DNA from: Bacteroidales bacterium
GTDB taxonomy: Bacteria; Bacteroidota; Bacteroidia; Bacteroidales; UBA932
NCBI GenBank assembly: GCA_017554305.1
Contig: JAFZIN010000007.1
Coordinates: 186,001 to 250,000, forward strand
Direction of reading: 5' to 3'
Length of the DNA stretch: 64,000 nt
The translations under genes and the position numbers were made by a program. The notes beneath the pieces were generated by a model that was not told where the DNA came from, did no database searches, and was given only the letters and a program-made list of their open reading frames with translations. Below, piece by piece: positions 49,520 to 58,588 of the stretch. The stretch's first letter is position 1. Each line of letters starts with the position of its first letter.

Positions 49520-50704
49520 CTATTCGTAAGACCCCATCATCAGCATAGCAACCTCCTTATCTGTAAGGAAACGCCACTGACCCCTTCTGAGACTCTTCTT
49601 TGTAAGACCTGCAAAGTAAACTCTGTCCAGCTTAACCACCTTATAACCAAGAGATTCAAAGATTCTGCGAACAATCCTGTTACGTCCGCTGTGAATCTCA
49701 ATTCCAACCTGCGAATGGTCTCCGTCAATATATGAAAGAGCATCTGCGTTAATCATTCCGTCATCCAGATGCACACCCTTCAGAATCTTCTCAAAGTCCT
49801 TCTGTGTGAGGTTCTTATCCAGGAACACCTGATATATTTTCTTCTTGTTGTAAGACGGATGGGTAAGACGCTCTGTAAGGTCTCCGTCATTTGTCAGAAG
49901 CAGAACGCCGGTAGTATCTCTGTCCAATCGGCCAACCGGATATACTCTCTGTGAGCACTTTCCGGCAATCAGGTCAATCACTGTCTTTCTTGCCTGCGGA
50001 TCATCTGTAGTAGTCACGCAGTTCTTAGGCTTGTTCATCAGAATGTAAACCTTCTCCTCGCCCTTAATCACCTTGTCTTCAACCTTTACCACATCGTTCT
50101 GAAAAACTTTGGTTCCCAGTTCCGTAACTACCTGACCGTTAACGGATACCAGCCCCTCTATAATGTACTGGTCTGCCTCTCTTCTGGAGCAGAGACCGGA
50201 ATTTGCAATGAACTTGTTAAGTCTTACACCCTCTTCCCCCTTCACTTTTGGCTGACGAGGTTTTGGTGTGTAGGCCTGCGCCCTTGCCTTCATTGGAGCT
50301 GCACTTACCTCTCTCTCCTCTATCTGGCTTCTAACCCTCTCAAAATCACCCTTTGTATGTTTGAATGTCCTTTTTCCTCCCGATAGTTTATTTCCTCCCG
50401 ACAGTCTATCAGAGTACGCCCTCTTTGCTCCTGCAGCACTGCGAGTTCCTGCAGCACTTCTTACACCCGCCGGACGCTCTGCAAATGAGCGTTTTGGAGC
50501 GCCTGTGCGTGCGGCTCCTCTTGGAGCGCCTGTGCGTGCGCCGCCGCGTGGACCTGCCGTACGTGCTGCACCCCTTGCTGCACCCCTTGTACCTGAGCTG
50601 CGGGTTGCCCCCGCTCTTTTAGGTCCTTCACTGCGTCCTCCGGAAGGACGGCCTGTTGAACGCCCTGCTGAAGGGCGGCCTGCTCTCTTATTTGTTGTTC
50701 TCAT
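49520..50704 (-). CDS. RluB/RsuA-family pseudouridine synthase with long disordered N-terminus
   Basis: This is a 394-residue protein. The catalytic half (about residues 155-394) has an S4 RNA-binding domain (VRLNKFIANSGLCSRREADQY) and the pseudouridine synthase motif VGRLDRDTTGVLLLTNDG, with the catalytic Asp in GRLDRDTTG, plus GRNRIVRRIFESLGY. The first 150 residues are low-complexity (Arg, Ala, Gly, Thr, Ser, Pro repeats such as GAPRGAARTGAP), basic and probably disordered. Bacteroidota RluB proteins often have such tails, here unusually repetitive. It starts after a TACATTTG box and diverges from the permease gene. Confidence 0.9.
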   Translation of the reverse strand: MRTTNKRAGRPSAGRSTGRPSGGRSEGPKRAGATRSSGTRGAARGAARTAGPRGGARTGAPRGAARTGAPKRSFAERPAGVRSAAGTRSAAGAKRAYSDRLSGGNKLSGGKRTFKHTKGDFERVRSQIEEREVSAAPMKARAQAYTPKPRQPKVKGEEGVRLNKFIANSGLCSRREADQYIIEGLVSVNGQVVTELGTKVFQNDVVKVEDKVIKGEEKVYILMNKPKNCVTTTDDPQARKTVIDLIAGKCSQRVYPVGRLDRDTTGVLLLTNDGDLTERLTHPSYNKKKIYQVFLDKNLTQKDFEKILKGVHLDDGMINADALSYIDGDHSQVGIEIHSGRNRIVRRIFESLGYKVVKLDRVYFAGLTKKSLRRGQWRFLTDKEVAMLMMGSYE

Positions 50705-50727
50705 AATTACTTCCTTTGATTATTCTA

Positions 50728-50735
50728 CAAATGTA
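50728..50735 (-). promoter_or_regulatory. Bacteroidota -7 box for the pseudouridine synthase gene
   Basis: The minus strand reads TACATTTG, matching TAnnTTTG, 23 bp before the start at 50704. The palindromic CTACAAATGTAG context is notable. Confidence 0.5.
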
Positions 50736-50773
50736 GACCAATTAAAACATTTTTCCTACTTTTACCACCCATT

Positions 50774-52051
50774 ATGTTAAAGGGTATGGCAATAAAGAAA
50801 GGTTTGAAAGGCGTAAGGATATCGCCGCTGGTGAGGGAGAACATCAAGGTGGCCCTTAGATCCATTAGAAATAACCGTCTGAGAAGTGTTCTCACTATCC
50901 TGATGGTTGCCGTTGGTATTACCTCTCTGCTGGGTATTCTTACGGCCACAGACACCGTTAAGAACGAGGTGAGCAACAGTTTTGACGCAATGGGTTCCCG
51001 TACCTTTTACATCCGCGCCCAGTATTATGCGCCAACAGGAGATAAGCATACCCGCAAGCGGAACAACATAGCAATCAGCTATTTCCAGGCAAAGAGCTTT
51101 CAGGAACTCTATGAGGAGCACCAGATAGGAACCGTATCCATCTATTATTCTCAGGGAGCAATGTCCTTTAAGAGAGGAGATAAGAGTTCCAACCCCAACT
51201 GTGATCTGGTACTCTCAGATGATAAGTTTGTGACAATGAAGGGCTTCTCCATAGAGAAAGGCAGAGACCTCAATGCCAGAGATTTGGAAGAGGCCGCTGC
51301 AGTGTGCGTCATAGGTCAGGGGCTGGTTTCCAAGCTCTTTGACAGAAAAGAAGACCCAATAAACTCTGTAATTACCGCCAACGGAGTTAGTTACAGGGTT
51401 GTAGGAGTTATGAAGGAGATGTCCTCCGTACAGGACGGACCAAACGATATGGCAATAATTCCGGCAACCAACGGAAGAGCCCGTTACTCCGGAAGTTACA
51501 CCATCGGCATTAAGCCTAACGTTACAAACACAGATCTATCAGACATTTACGCAGAGGCGGAGATGTTGTTCCGCTCCGTCCGCCGCCTCTCCCCGCAGGA
51601 TGAGAGTGACTTTACCATAATGTACAATGAGACAATGGCAAAGAGCGCAACCAAAACCCTTGGTACCGTAACCCTCATTGCCGGAATCATAGGCCTCATA
51701 ACCCTGCTGGGCGCGGCTATCGGTCTTATGAACATTATGCTGGTTTCCGTAAAGGAGAGGACCTCAGAAATTGGAGTAAGAAAGGCAATAGGAGCCTCCG
51801 CCAAGATTATACGCCACCAGTTCCTGTATGAATCTATCGTGATAGCACAAATAGGCTGCATAATAGGAATAGTGCTGGGTGTGATAGTTGGTTTTATAGT
51901 GGCAAAGCTCATTCACGGCACCTTTATAATGCCTTGGTTCTGGATATTTGCGGCGGTGGCAACCTGCGTTCTGGTGGGCGTTGCAAGCGGCTATCTCCCT
52001 GCTAGAAAGGCAGCTGCGCTGGATCCTATTGAGGCGCTCCGCTACGAGTAA
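50774..52051 (+). CDS. MacB/FtsX-type ABC transporter permease, orphan
   Basis: This 425-residue permease has the same topology as the one at 20893. It has an N-terminal helix (about 38-58, [20 protein letters not shown]), a periplasmic domain (about 60-275) and three C-terminal helices in an FtsX domain, ending [16 protein letters not shown]. Unlike that gene it has no ATPase or adaptor next to it, so it must use an ATPase encoded elsewhere. The start at 50774 is preferred; an ATG five codons later is equally possible. Confidence 0.92.
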   Translation: MLKGMAIKKGLKGVRISPLVRENIKVALRSIRNNRLRSVLTILMVAVGITSLLGILTATDTVKNEVSNSFDAMGSRTFYIRAQYYAPTGDKHTRKRNNIAISYFQAKSFQELYEEHQIGTVSIYYSQGAMSFKRGDKSSNPNCDLVLSDDKFVTMKGFSIEKGRDLNARDLEEAAAVCVIGQGLVSKLFDRKEDPINSVITANGVSYRVVGVMKEMSSVQDGPNDMAIIPATNGRARYSGSYTIGIKPNVTNTDLSDIYAEAEMLFRSVRRLSPQDESDFTIMYNETMAKSATKTLGTVTLIAGIIGLITLLGAAIGLMNIMLVSVKERTSEIGVRKAIGASAKIIRHQFLYESIVIAQIGCIIGIVLGVIVGFIVAKLIHGTFIMPWFWIFAAVATCVLVGVASGYLPARKAAALDPIEALRYE

Positions 52052-52061
52052 ATAAAATTTG

Positions 52062-52069
52062 TAAATTTG
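52062..52069 (+). promoter_or_regulatory. Bacteroidota -7 box for parC
   Basis: TAAATTTG is a perfect match 19 bp before the parC start codon at 52089 and 10 bp after the permease stop. Confidence 0.5.
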
Positions 52070-52088
52070 CGAGGTTATAAATAGAAAT

Positions 52089-54860
52089 ATGTCAGAAGAG
52101 AGGGAAGATATTTTTACAGAGGATGATTCCAAAAGCGAGTCTACGGGCAAGTATTCCAAGTTGATACAGGAGGGCGATAACAAATACCGCCTCCCGGGTA
52201 TGTACAAAAACTGGTTTTTGGACTACGCCTCATACGTTATTCTGGACCGTGCGGTGCCTCACATAGAGGACGGACTCAAGCCCGTTCAGCGCCGTATTCT
52301 CCACGCAATGAGGAGCATATATGACGGTACGCTCATAAAGGTTGCCACCATTGTGGGTGAGGCCATGAAGTACCATCCTCACAGTGACGCCTCCATAAAA
52401 GAGGCGCTGGTTCAGATGGGCCAGAAGAACCTTCTCATAGACTGCCAGGGAAACTGGGGCAACACCATAACCGGAGATGAGGCCGCCGCTGCCAGATACA
52501 TTGAGGGAAGGCTCTCCCCTTTCGCCATAGATGTGGTCTTCAACCCCAAAACAACCGAGTGGATGAATTCGTATGACGGGCGCAAGAAAGAGCCTGTTAC
52601 TCTGCCGGTTAAGTTCCCTCTGGTGCTCCATCAGGGAGCAGACGGAATTGCAGTAGGACTCAACTGCAAAATTCTGCCGCACAACTTCAACGAGCTTATA
52701 GACGCATCAGTAGCATACCTTAAAGGAGAAGAGTTCCATCTCTACCCAGATTTCCCATCGGGAGGAATAATGGATGTCTCAAGATATGCAGACGGCAAAA
52801 GAGGCGGCCAGGTTACGGTTAGAGCAAGAATCATAAAGACAGACAAAAAGACAATTAAGATAACAGAACTTCCGTTTGGCAAAAACTCCGGCGATATATG
52901 CAAGAGCATTATGGCCGCCAATGACAAAGGGAAGATTAAGGTGAGAAAGGTGGAGGATCTCTCCACGGAAAAGGCTGAGATTGTGGTAACTCTGGCTCAG
53001 GGAGAGTCTCCGGACAAGACCATAGATGCGCTCTACGCCTTCACCTACTGCCAGGTCTCCCTCAATCCAAATACCTGTCTTATAAAGGATAACAAGCCTC
53101 ACTTTATGACAGTGAGCCAGGTTCTGGAAGATAATACTCTGAGAACCAAGGAACTCATAAGGAGAGAACTCCTCATAAAGATGGGAGAACTTGAGACCTC
53201 ATGGCACTCACTCACGCTGGAGAAAATCTTCTTTGAAGAGGGCAAGTACAAGATGTTGGAGGAGAAGAAGACCAAGAGTTGGGAGAATCAGGTAAGTGAA
53301 ATTCACGAGGCGTTGAAGGAATATGAAGACCTTCTGCACCAGGAAGTTACAAGAGAGGATGTTTTAAAGCTGGTGGAGAAGCCAGTAAGAAAAATCTCCC
53401 GTTTTGACATTAAGGAGTGCAACAACAAAATTGCGGGAGTGGAGAAGGAGATTGCAAAGGTGAAGAGAGACCTTGCAAATCTGACTCAGGTTACCATAGA
53501 TTACTTCCTCTCCCTCAAGGAGAAATACGGAGACAAGTTCCCTCGCCGCACAGAGATTACCAACCTGGAAACCATTCAGGTATCAAGAGTTGCTGTTGCC
53601 AATGCCAAACTCTACGCCAACTTTGAAGAGGGCTTCATTGGCATGGATCTCAAGAAGGATGACAACGCTCAGTTCATCTGCAACTGTTCAGATATTGATG
53701 ATATAATTGTCTTCTTCCAGAACGGCAAATATCTGGTTACAAAGATTACAGACAAGTCCTTTGTGGGCAAGAACATCATCCACGTTGCGGTCTTTGTAAA
53801 GAACAATCTCAGAACGGTTTACAACGCCATATACAGAGACGGAAAGAACGGCTTCTGCTATGTTAAGAGGTTTGCAGTTACCGCAGTTACAAGAGACAAG
53901 GAGTATGACATCACAATGGGTACTCCGGACTCCAAAATTCTCTGGTTCACCGCCAACCCTAACGGAGAGGCGGAGAGCGTAAGAGTGGCTCTGCGTCCGC
54001 GTCCGAAACTCAAGAAACTTTTCTTTGATTACGACTTTGCAACCCTTGCAATTAAGGGACGCTCCTCCAGAGGAAACCTCCTCTCCAAGAACCCTATCAG
54101 CCGTATAACTCTCAAGAGCAAAGGAAGTTCCACCATTGGAGACAAACCGCTCTGGTTTGATATGGACGTTAACCGTCTCAATGAAGACAAGAGAGGAAAA
54201 TTCCTGGGCAACTTCAAAGATGAGGATAAAGTTCTTGCTGTTTACGCAGACGGAACATACTGCACCACCAACCAGGATCTCAACAACCACTACCAGGGAG
54301 AACTCATCTCCATTGAGAAGTTCAACCCCGCAAAGGTTTATGCAGCAGTCTATTATGACGCAGAGAGCAGCAAGTATTACCTCAAGCGCTTTAAGTTTGA
54401 AGCCAACAACAACACCTCCAACCTCTTCATTTCAGAGGCGGAAGGTTCTCGTCTTGTGGCACTTACAGGAAAGAGCGGTTCCCAGATAGTAATCCAGTTC
54501 GGCGGCAAACATGAAGGCCGTCAGAGTGAGATTGTAATAGTAGACACCTTCATTGCAGAGAAGGGATGGAAGGCTAAAGGCAAGAGACTCACCCAGTTTG
54601 AGGTAGAGAAGGTAGTCCTCATAGAACCCCCTGTCCTGGAAGATGAAGAGTTTGAGGAGTTTGAAGACCAGGATTCCGAAGGCGCTACAACCGGCACCAA
54701 GTTCAACGGCTCAGACGCTTCAGCCGCCTTCCCTGAAGGCTCTGACCAAGAGCCAGTTGCAGAGGGTGAAGAAGAGAGCGGAGACTTTGATTTCCCAGAT
54801 GAAGATGAAGAAGAGAACTCCGGCTTCTCCTCAGATGACGATGAGCCAACACTCTTTTAA
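52089..54860 (+). CDS. parC: DNA topoisomerase IV subunit A
   Basis: This 923-residue type IIA topoisomerase subunit has the winged-helix/tower region with LKPVQRRILHAM and HPHSDASIKEALVQM (the quinolone-resistance region), then AAAARYIEGRL with the catalytic Tyr. Beta-pinwheel blades of the C-terminal domain follow. The absence of a GyrA-box (QRRGGKG) and the motif set at the start point to ParC rather than GyrA. The last 70 residues are an acidic, disordered tail (Glu, Asp, Ser, Gly), which is not part of the enzyme core. No parE gene is adjacent. Confidence 0.92.
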   Translation: MSEEREDIFTEDDSKSESTGKYSKLIQEGDNKYRLPGMYKNWFLDYASYVILDRAVPHIEDGLKPVQRRILHAMRSIYDGTLIKVATIVGEAMKYHPHSDASIKEALVQMGQKNLLIDCQGNWGNTITGDEAAAARYIEGRLSPFAIDVVFNPKTTEWMNSYDGRKKEPVTLPVKFPLVLHQGADGIAVGLNCKILPHNFNELIDASVAYLKGEEFHLYPDFPSGGIMDVSRYADGKRGGQVTVRARIIKTDKKTIKITELPFGKNSGDICKSIMAANDKGKIKVRKVEDLSTEKAEIVVTLAQGESPDKTIDALYAFTYCQVSLNPNTCLIKDNKPHFMTVSQVLEDNTLRTKELIRRELLIKMGELETSWHSLTLEKIFFEEGKYKMLEEKKTKSWENQVSEIHEALKEYEDLLHQEVTREDVLKLVEKPVRKISRFDIKECNNKIAGVEKEIAKVKRDLANLTQVTIDYFLSLKEKYGDKFPRRTEITNLETIQVSRVAVANAKLYANFEEGFIGMDLKKDDNAQFICNCSDIDDIIVFFQNGKYLVTKITDKSFVGKNIIHVAVFVKNNLRTVYNAIYRDGKNGFCYVKRFAVTAVTRDKEYDITMGTPDSKILWFTANPNGEAESVRVALRPRPKLKKLFFDYDFATLAIKGRSSRGNLLSKNPISRITLKSKGSSTIGDKPLWFDMDVNRLNEDKRGKFLGNFKDEDKVLAVYADGTYCTTNQDLNNHYQGELISIEKFNPAKVYAAVYYDAESSKYYLKRFKFEANNNTSNLFISEAEGSRLVALTGKSGSQIVIQFGGKHEGRQSEIVIVDTFIAEKGWKAKGKRLTQFEVEKVVLIEPPVLEDEEFEEFEDQDSEGATTGTKFNGSDASAAFPEGSDQEPVAEGEEESGDFDFPDEDEEENSGFSSDDDEPTLF

Positions 54861-55026
54861 CCATCCGTTCTCTGAAGCGCATAGCAGACAATGCCTGTAA
54901 TAATAAAAACTTATTGCATCAGCAGCAATAGCTATAAAGATTTGATAATAAATTTATTATAGCAGCGCATATTTAGAAAAAGATAGTTAAGAATCGGCTT
55001 ACGAATAACAAACAAGATTTTTTTAT

Positions 55027-55752
55027 ATGATCATTTCTCTGTGTGGTTTTATGACTTCCGGCAAAACGCTTGCCGGAGAAGCCTTCTCAAAAGAGCAGGG
55101 CCTGCCGTTCATAGACCTTGATCAGTACATAGAGAAACAAGAGAAGAAGACCGTTCTGGAAATCTTCCGCACAAAAGGAGAATCCTACTTCAGAACCCTG
55201 GAAGTTAAGAGCTTACAGGAAATCATTGCAGAGAACGAACAAAACAATTCATCAAAAGTAGAAGTCTCAGCAAAAGCAAATTCCTCATCAAAAGAGCACT
55301 CAACGTCTGCAAAAAAAGATCTCATCCTCTCAGTGGGCGGCGGCACCCCAATGAACCCTGAGTGCGCAAAGCTGCTGAAAGAGAAGACCTTCTGCATCTA
55401 CCTTCAATGTTCCCCCGCCGTCCTCGGCGAACGCCTCTCCTACCTCTACCACAACCGCCCCTCAGCCGTAGACCTCCTCGCCCAAGCCACTGCAACCGCT
55501 GCAACTCCGCTCAAAGCAGACTCATCTGCCAATACTTCAGCAAAAGAACATTCTGCGGAACAATCAGAGAATAAGAAACTTACAAAGAAGCAAAGAGAAG
55601 AGCTCTTCACAGCCTGGGCAGCCGAGCAGCTGAAAACCAAGGAACCCCACTACCTCGCCTGCTCCCATGCCCAAATCAACACAGACAACTTCCACCTCCC
55701 CACCATCTGCTCCTCCCTCCGTTCCGCACTAAGTGAATCCTCAACTGGTTAG
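55027..55752 (+). CDS. aroK: Shikimate kinase with two low-complexity insertions
   Basis: This 241-residue enzyme phosphorylates shikimate in aromatic amino-acid synthesis. The Walker A is LCGFMTSGKTLAGE (about residues 5-18), the shikimate-binding residues are in FIDLDQYIEK and GESYFRTLE, the Walker B-like segment is LSVGGGTPMN, and the lid is near YHNRPSAVD. Typical shikimate kinases have about 170 residues. The excess lies in two insertions, at about residues 72-96 and 155-185, both hydrophilic and both containing SKEHS- or AKEHS-like words. The fold core is intact, so it is probably active. Confidence 0.9.
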   Translation: MIISLCGFMTSGKTLAGEAFSKEQGLPFIDLDQYIEKQEKKTVLEIFRTKGESYFRTLEVKSLQEIIAENEQNNSSKVEVSAKANSSSKEHSTSAKKDLILSVGGGTPMNPECAKLLKEKTFCIYLQCSPAVLGERLSYLYHNRPSAVDLLAQATATAATPLKADSSANTSAKEHSAEQSENKKLTKKQREELFTAWAAEQLKTKEPHYLACSHAQINTDNFHLPTICSSLRSALSESSTG

Positions 55753-55766
55753 CATCACTAACCACT

Positions 55767-56147
55767 TCAATTCTGTCTGATGTCTGAAAGAATCTTTTCC
55801 GTTGTCTTTAAAAGCGGAGGAATATCTGTCTTTATTGTGTTGAAAATACCTAATGCATCAACATCACCATATTCGTGAGAGAGAAAGTTTCGCATACCAA
55901 AAACAGAACTCCAAGGAATTTCTGAATAAGGCTTAAAGAAATCCACACCGCATAAGTTTCTAATTTTCACAAAGTTTTCAGTAATAAACTGAAGACTCAT
56001 ACCGCAAGCTCTAAACACAATCATTCCGGAAACATCCGTTAAAAAGTCATCCGGTTTCTCAATATCTTTGCTCATTTCCATAAGAAGATTCATCTCTTCT
56101 ATGTTGTTCTCAAGAAGAGTAATAACCCTTTGGTCATTAGGATACAT
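55767..56147 (-). CDS. hepT: HepT-like HEPN ribonuclease toxin
   Basis: This 126-residue helical protein has the catalytic R-x4-H-x-Y motif (Arg86, His91, Tyr93, in MRNFLSHEYGDVD). In the HepT-MntA systems the antitoxin inactivates the toxin by attaching AMP to the tyrosine. Its start overlaps the antitoxin gene by 11 bp, the antitoxin coming first. It belongs to the DUF86 family. The toxin cleaves RNA (tRNA in the studied cases). No recombinase or IS is next to it. Confidence 0.9.
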   Translation of the reverse strand: MYPNDQRVITLLENNIEEMNLLMEMSKDIEKPDDFLTDVSGMIVFRACGMSLQFITENFVKIRNLCGVDFFKPYSEIPWSSVFGMRNFLSHEYGDVDALGIFNTIKTDIPPLLKTTEKILSDIRQN

Positions 56148-56637
56148 ATCTCACCTCCTTTTCCAACTGTGCTTTAAAAGAATCCTTAAAGTGTGATTTT
56201 GAGGAGATTAGATCTACTTTCTTATGAAAAACGGACTCTAACTGATCTTTAATCTCAGAGTATAGAAATAAAGTGGGTTTCTTTAACGTAATTAGGATAT
56301 CTATATCACTGTCATCTCTCTGTTCTCCTCTTACATAACTGCCAAATAGACCTATACGCTCTATTCCGAGTTTATCTTTATTGTTTAAATAGTAAACTCT
56401 CAAAGTCTCCAAAATGCTATTCATATCTGCCTTTTTTGTTTTTCTTAAATCTTTAAAGTTAACAACAGCCTCATATCCAAGAGCATTCAAAATACGTGTA
56501 ACTGTTTCAATACTACCCAGAGTGCCCTTCTCCATTCTAGACAGTTGAGACTTGCTCATACCGGCAAGTATACCTACCTGTTGTTGAGTCATTCCACGTT
56601 TCTTCCTTAGTTCCTTTAAAAATTCAAACTTTTCCAT
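56137..56637 (-). CDS. mntA: MntA-like nucleotidyltransferase antitoxin with fused XRE domain
   Basis: This 166-residue protein has an XRE helix-turn-helix domain (about residues 10-60, with GMTQQQVGILAGMSKSQLSRMEKG). A minimal nucleotidyltransferase domain (about 85-165) follows, with IGLFGSYVRGEQRDDSDIDI (Gly-Ser, then Ser-Asp-x-Asp catalytic pair) and a third Asp in KKVDLIS. Most MntA antitoxins are single MNT domains. Here the added HTH would let the antitoxin also bind DNA and regulate its own operon. I chose the ATG at 56637; a GTG seven codons upstream overlaps the promoter box. Confidence 0.85.
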   Translation of the reverse strand: MEKFEFLKELRKKRGMTQQQVGILAGMSKSQLSRMEKGTLGSIETVTRILNALGYEAVVNFKDLRKTKKADMNSILETLRVYYLNNKDKLGIERIGLFGSYVRGEQRDDSDIDILITLKKPTLFLYSEIKDQLESVFHKKVDLISSKSHFKDSFKAQLEKEVRYVS

Positions 56638-56657
56638 AACAGTTTCATTCTTCGCCA

Positions 56658-56665
56658 CAAAGATA
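56658..56665 (-). promoter_or_regulatory. Bacteroidota -7 box for mntA-hepT
   Basis: The minus strand reads TATCTTTG, matching TAnnTTTG, 20 bp before the ATG at 56637. This argues against the upstream GTG start. Confidence 0.5.
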
Positions 56666-56735
56666 TAATAAAGTTTAATAATTATGAAACTTTTAAGACA
56701 AAATAGAAGGCAGGAATTTGCTCTTACAAAAACTA

Positions 56736-58499
56736 TTACAACGTGGTGTCTTTGCCCTCACGGATATCTTTGATTCTCAGCTGGATGTTGGCAATGCTGC
56801 TGCGGTAGAAGTTCTCTGCAATGGAATAGCAGATATCTACAGGATCACCGCCTGCAAGGTGGTCAAAGTATTCGCTCATGTTGAATGCAATTGCACTGAG
56901 CGGACGGTAAGGTGCATCCTCCTGAATGAGTTCCAGTTTGAGGTGACCGCCCCTTCCACCGTTGGCGTTGCCAACTATGCGGCCGTTACCGTTGTCGTAA
57001 ACGCTGGTAGTCATAAAGACAGGAGACTGGTTGCCAGGTCCGAACGGCTGGAAGTTGTTGAGCAATCGGAAGAATTTTGGAGTAATCTGTTTGAACTCCA
57101 GGAATGCGTCTATATTGATGATAGGAGTAAGTATCTCCTTTGTAATGTTCTTGGTTACAATGCTTTCAAAGCGCTGGCGGAAGGTCTCAAGGTTCTCCTC
57201 CTTAAGAGTAAGACCGGCAGCGTAGGTGTGACCTCCAAAGTTCTCCAAGAGGTCTGCGCAACTCTCAATTGCATCGTAGAGGTCAAAGCCCGCAATACTT
57301 CTTGCAGAGCCGGAGATGAATCCGTTGGCAGATTTTGTGAGGACAATGGTAGGACGGTAGAAGGCCTCAACAAGACGGCTGGCAACAATACCCACAACAC
57401 CCTTATGCCACTCCGGGTTGTAAACAACGGTAGAATTTAAAGTGCTGAAGTTAGGGTGGTTACGTACTATCTCAATAGCCTGCTCCGTAATAGCGCGGTC
57501 TATACTCTTACGCTCGTTGTTGTGGTCATTAATCTCCTTTCCAATTCTTGCAGCCTCTGCAATATCGTCAGAGGTAAGCAGATCCACAGCCATACGTCCG
57601 CTCTCCATTCTGCCGGCCGCATTAATTCTAGGACCAATCTTAAAGACCACATCATCTATTGTAATCTTGTGTTTTTCAAGGCCTGAGAGCTTTATCATAG
57701 AGAGCAGTCCCTTTCTCGGAGCCTCGTTCAGACGCTTAAGTCCGTAGTAAGCAAGCACTCTGTTCTCACCGGTAACGGAAACAAGGTCTGCCGCAATACT
57801 TACTGCAACAAGATCCAGCAGCGGCGTAATCTCCTCAAACGGAATGTTATATCTCTGGGTGTATCCCTGAACCAGCTTGAATCCAACACCGCAGCCTGAA
57901 AGATCATCATACGGATAGTGGCAATCCTCTCTCTTTGGGTCCAGTACGGCAACTGCAGGAGGAAGAACATCTCCCGGCAGGTGGTGGTCACAGATTATGA
58001 AATCTATGCCCTTCTCCTTGGCATACTTAACCGCCTCAGCCTCCTTAATTCCACAGTCCAAGGCAATTACAAGAGAGCACTTGCGCTCCAGAGCCCAGTC
58101 AACTCCGTAGAAAGAGATACCGTAACCCTCATCATAACGGTCCGGAATGTAGTAGTCCAGATTAGGAGTAAGACGCCTTAAAAATGAATAAACAAGTGAA
58201 ACAGCGCTTGTTCCGTCCACATCGTAATCTCCGTAAACCAGAATCTTTTCCCTCTCTGTTACGGCTTTGTGAAGCCTCTCAACAGCCACATCCATATCCG
58301 TCATCTGGAACGGATCATGCAGCATCTCCAAAGAAGGATGGAAGAAACGGCGAACATCGTCAGAACTCTTTATTCCTCTTTGAACCAATAGATTAGCCAA
58401 GACCTCGTCTATGCCGAGCTCCTGAACCAGCTGCCTAGTATAAATAGGGTTTCCCGGTTCTCTGACTATCCACTGTTTCTCTTTTGTCTTAACTACCAT
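56736..58499 (-). CDS. recJ: Single-stranded-DNA-specific exonuclease RecJ
   Basis: This 587-residue nuclease resects DNA 5' to 3' in recombination and mismatch repair. The DHH motifs are clear: VYGDYDVDGTSAVSLVY, LVIALDCGIKE, FIICDHHLPGD and LDLVAVSIAADLV. DHHA1 has GGHTYAAGLTL, and an OB-like C-terminal domain follows. I chose the ATG at 58499 because the longer frame starts with TTG inside the promoter box. The gene is divergent from lysS with 89 bp between. Confidence 0.95.
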   Translation of the reverse strand: MVVKTKEKQWIVREPGNPIYTRQLVQELGIDEVLANLLVQRGIKSSDDVRRFFHPSLEMLHDPFQMTDMDVAVERLHKAVTEREKILVYGDYDVDGTSAVSLVYSFLRRLTPNLDYYIPDRYDEGYGISFYGVDWALERKCSLVIALDCGIKEAEAVKYAKEKGIDFIICDHHLPGDVLPPAVAVLDPKREDCHYPYDDLSGCGVGFKLVQGYTQRYNIPFEEITPLLDLVAVSIAADLVSVTGENRVLAYYGLKRLNEAPRKGLLSMIKLSGLEKHKITIDDVVFKIGPRINAAGRMESGRMAVDLLTSDDIAEAARIGKEINDHNNERKSIDRAITEQAIEIVRNHPNFSTLNSTVVYNPEWHKGVVGIVASRLVEAFYRPTIVLTKSANGFISGSARSIAGFDLYDAIESCADLLENFGGHTYAAGLTLKEENLETFRQRFESIVTKNITKEILTPIINIDAFLEFKQITPKFFRLLNNFQPFGPGNQSPVFMTTSVYDNGNGRIVGNANGGRGGHLKLELIQEDAPYRPLSAIAFNMSEYFDHLAGGDPVDICYSIAENFYRSSIANIQLRIKDIREGKDTTL

Positions 58500-58526
58500 A
58501 CGGAAAAAGGGAGTTTCACCAATAGG

Positions 58527-58534
58527 CAAATATA
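58527..58534 (-). promoter_or_regulatory. Bacteroidota -7 box for recJ
   Basis: The minus strand reads TATATTTG, a perfect TAnnTTTG, 27 bp upstream of the start at 58499. Confidence 0.55.
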
Positions 58535-58561
58535 ATTAATTATTATCTGATAAAAAAATGT

Positions 58562-58569
58562 TACCTTTG
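58562..58569 (+). promoter_or_regulatory. Bacteroidota -7 box for lysS
   Basis: TACCTTTG matches TAnnTTTG, 19 bp before the lysS start at 58589, and is divergent from the recJ box. Confidence 0.5.
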
Positions 58570-58588
58570 GCCGTTAATTTAATTTTCA

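Noticed and set aside
52089..54860. Alternative assignment as GyrA
   Set aside because: No GyrA-box is visible and the start matches Bacteroidota ParC; GyrA remains possible only at low likelihood.
54861..55026. Possible RNA gene between parC and aroK
   Set aside because: The stretch is AT-rich with no cloverleaf or stable hairpin that I can find.
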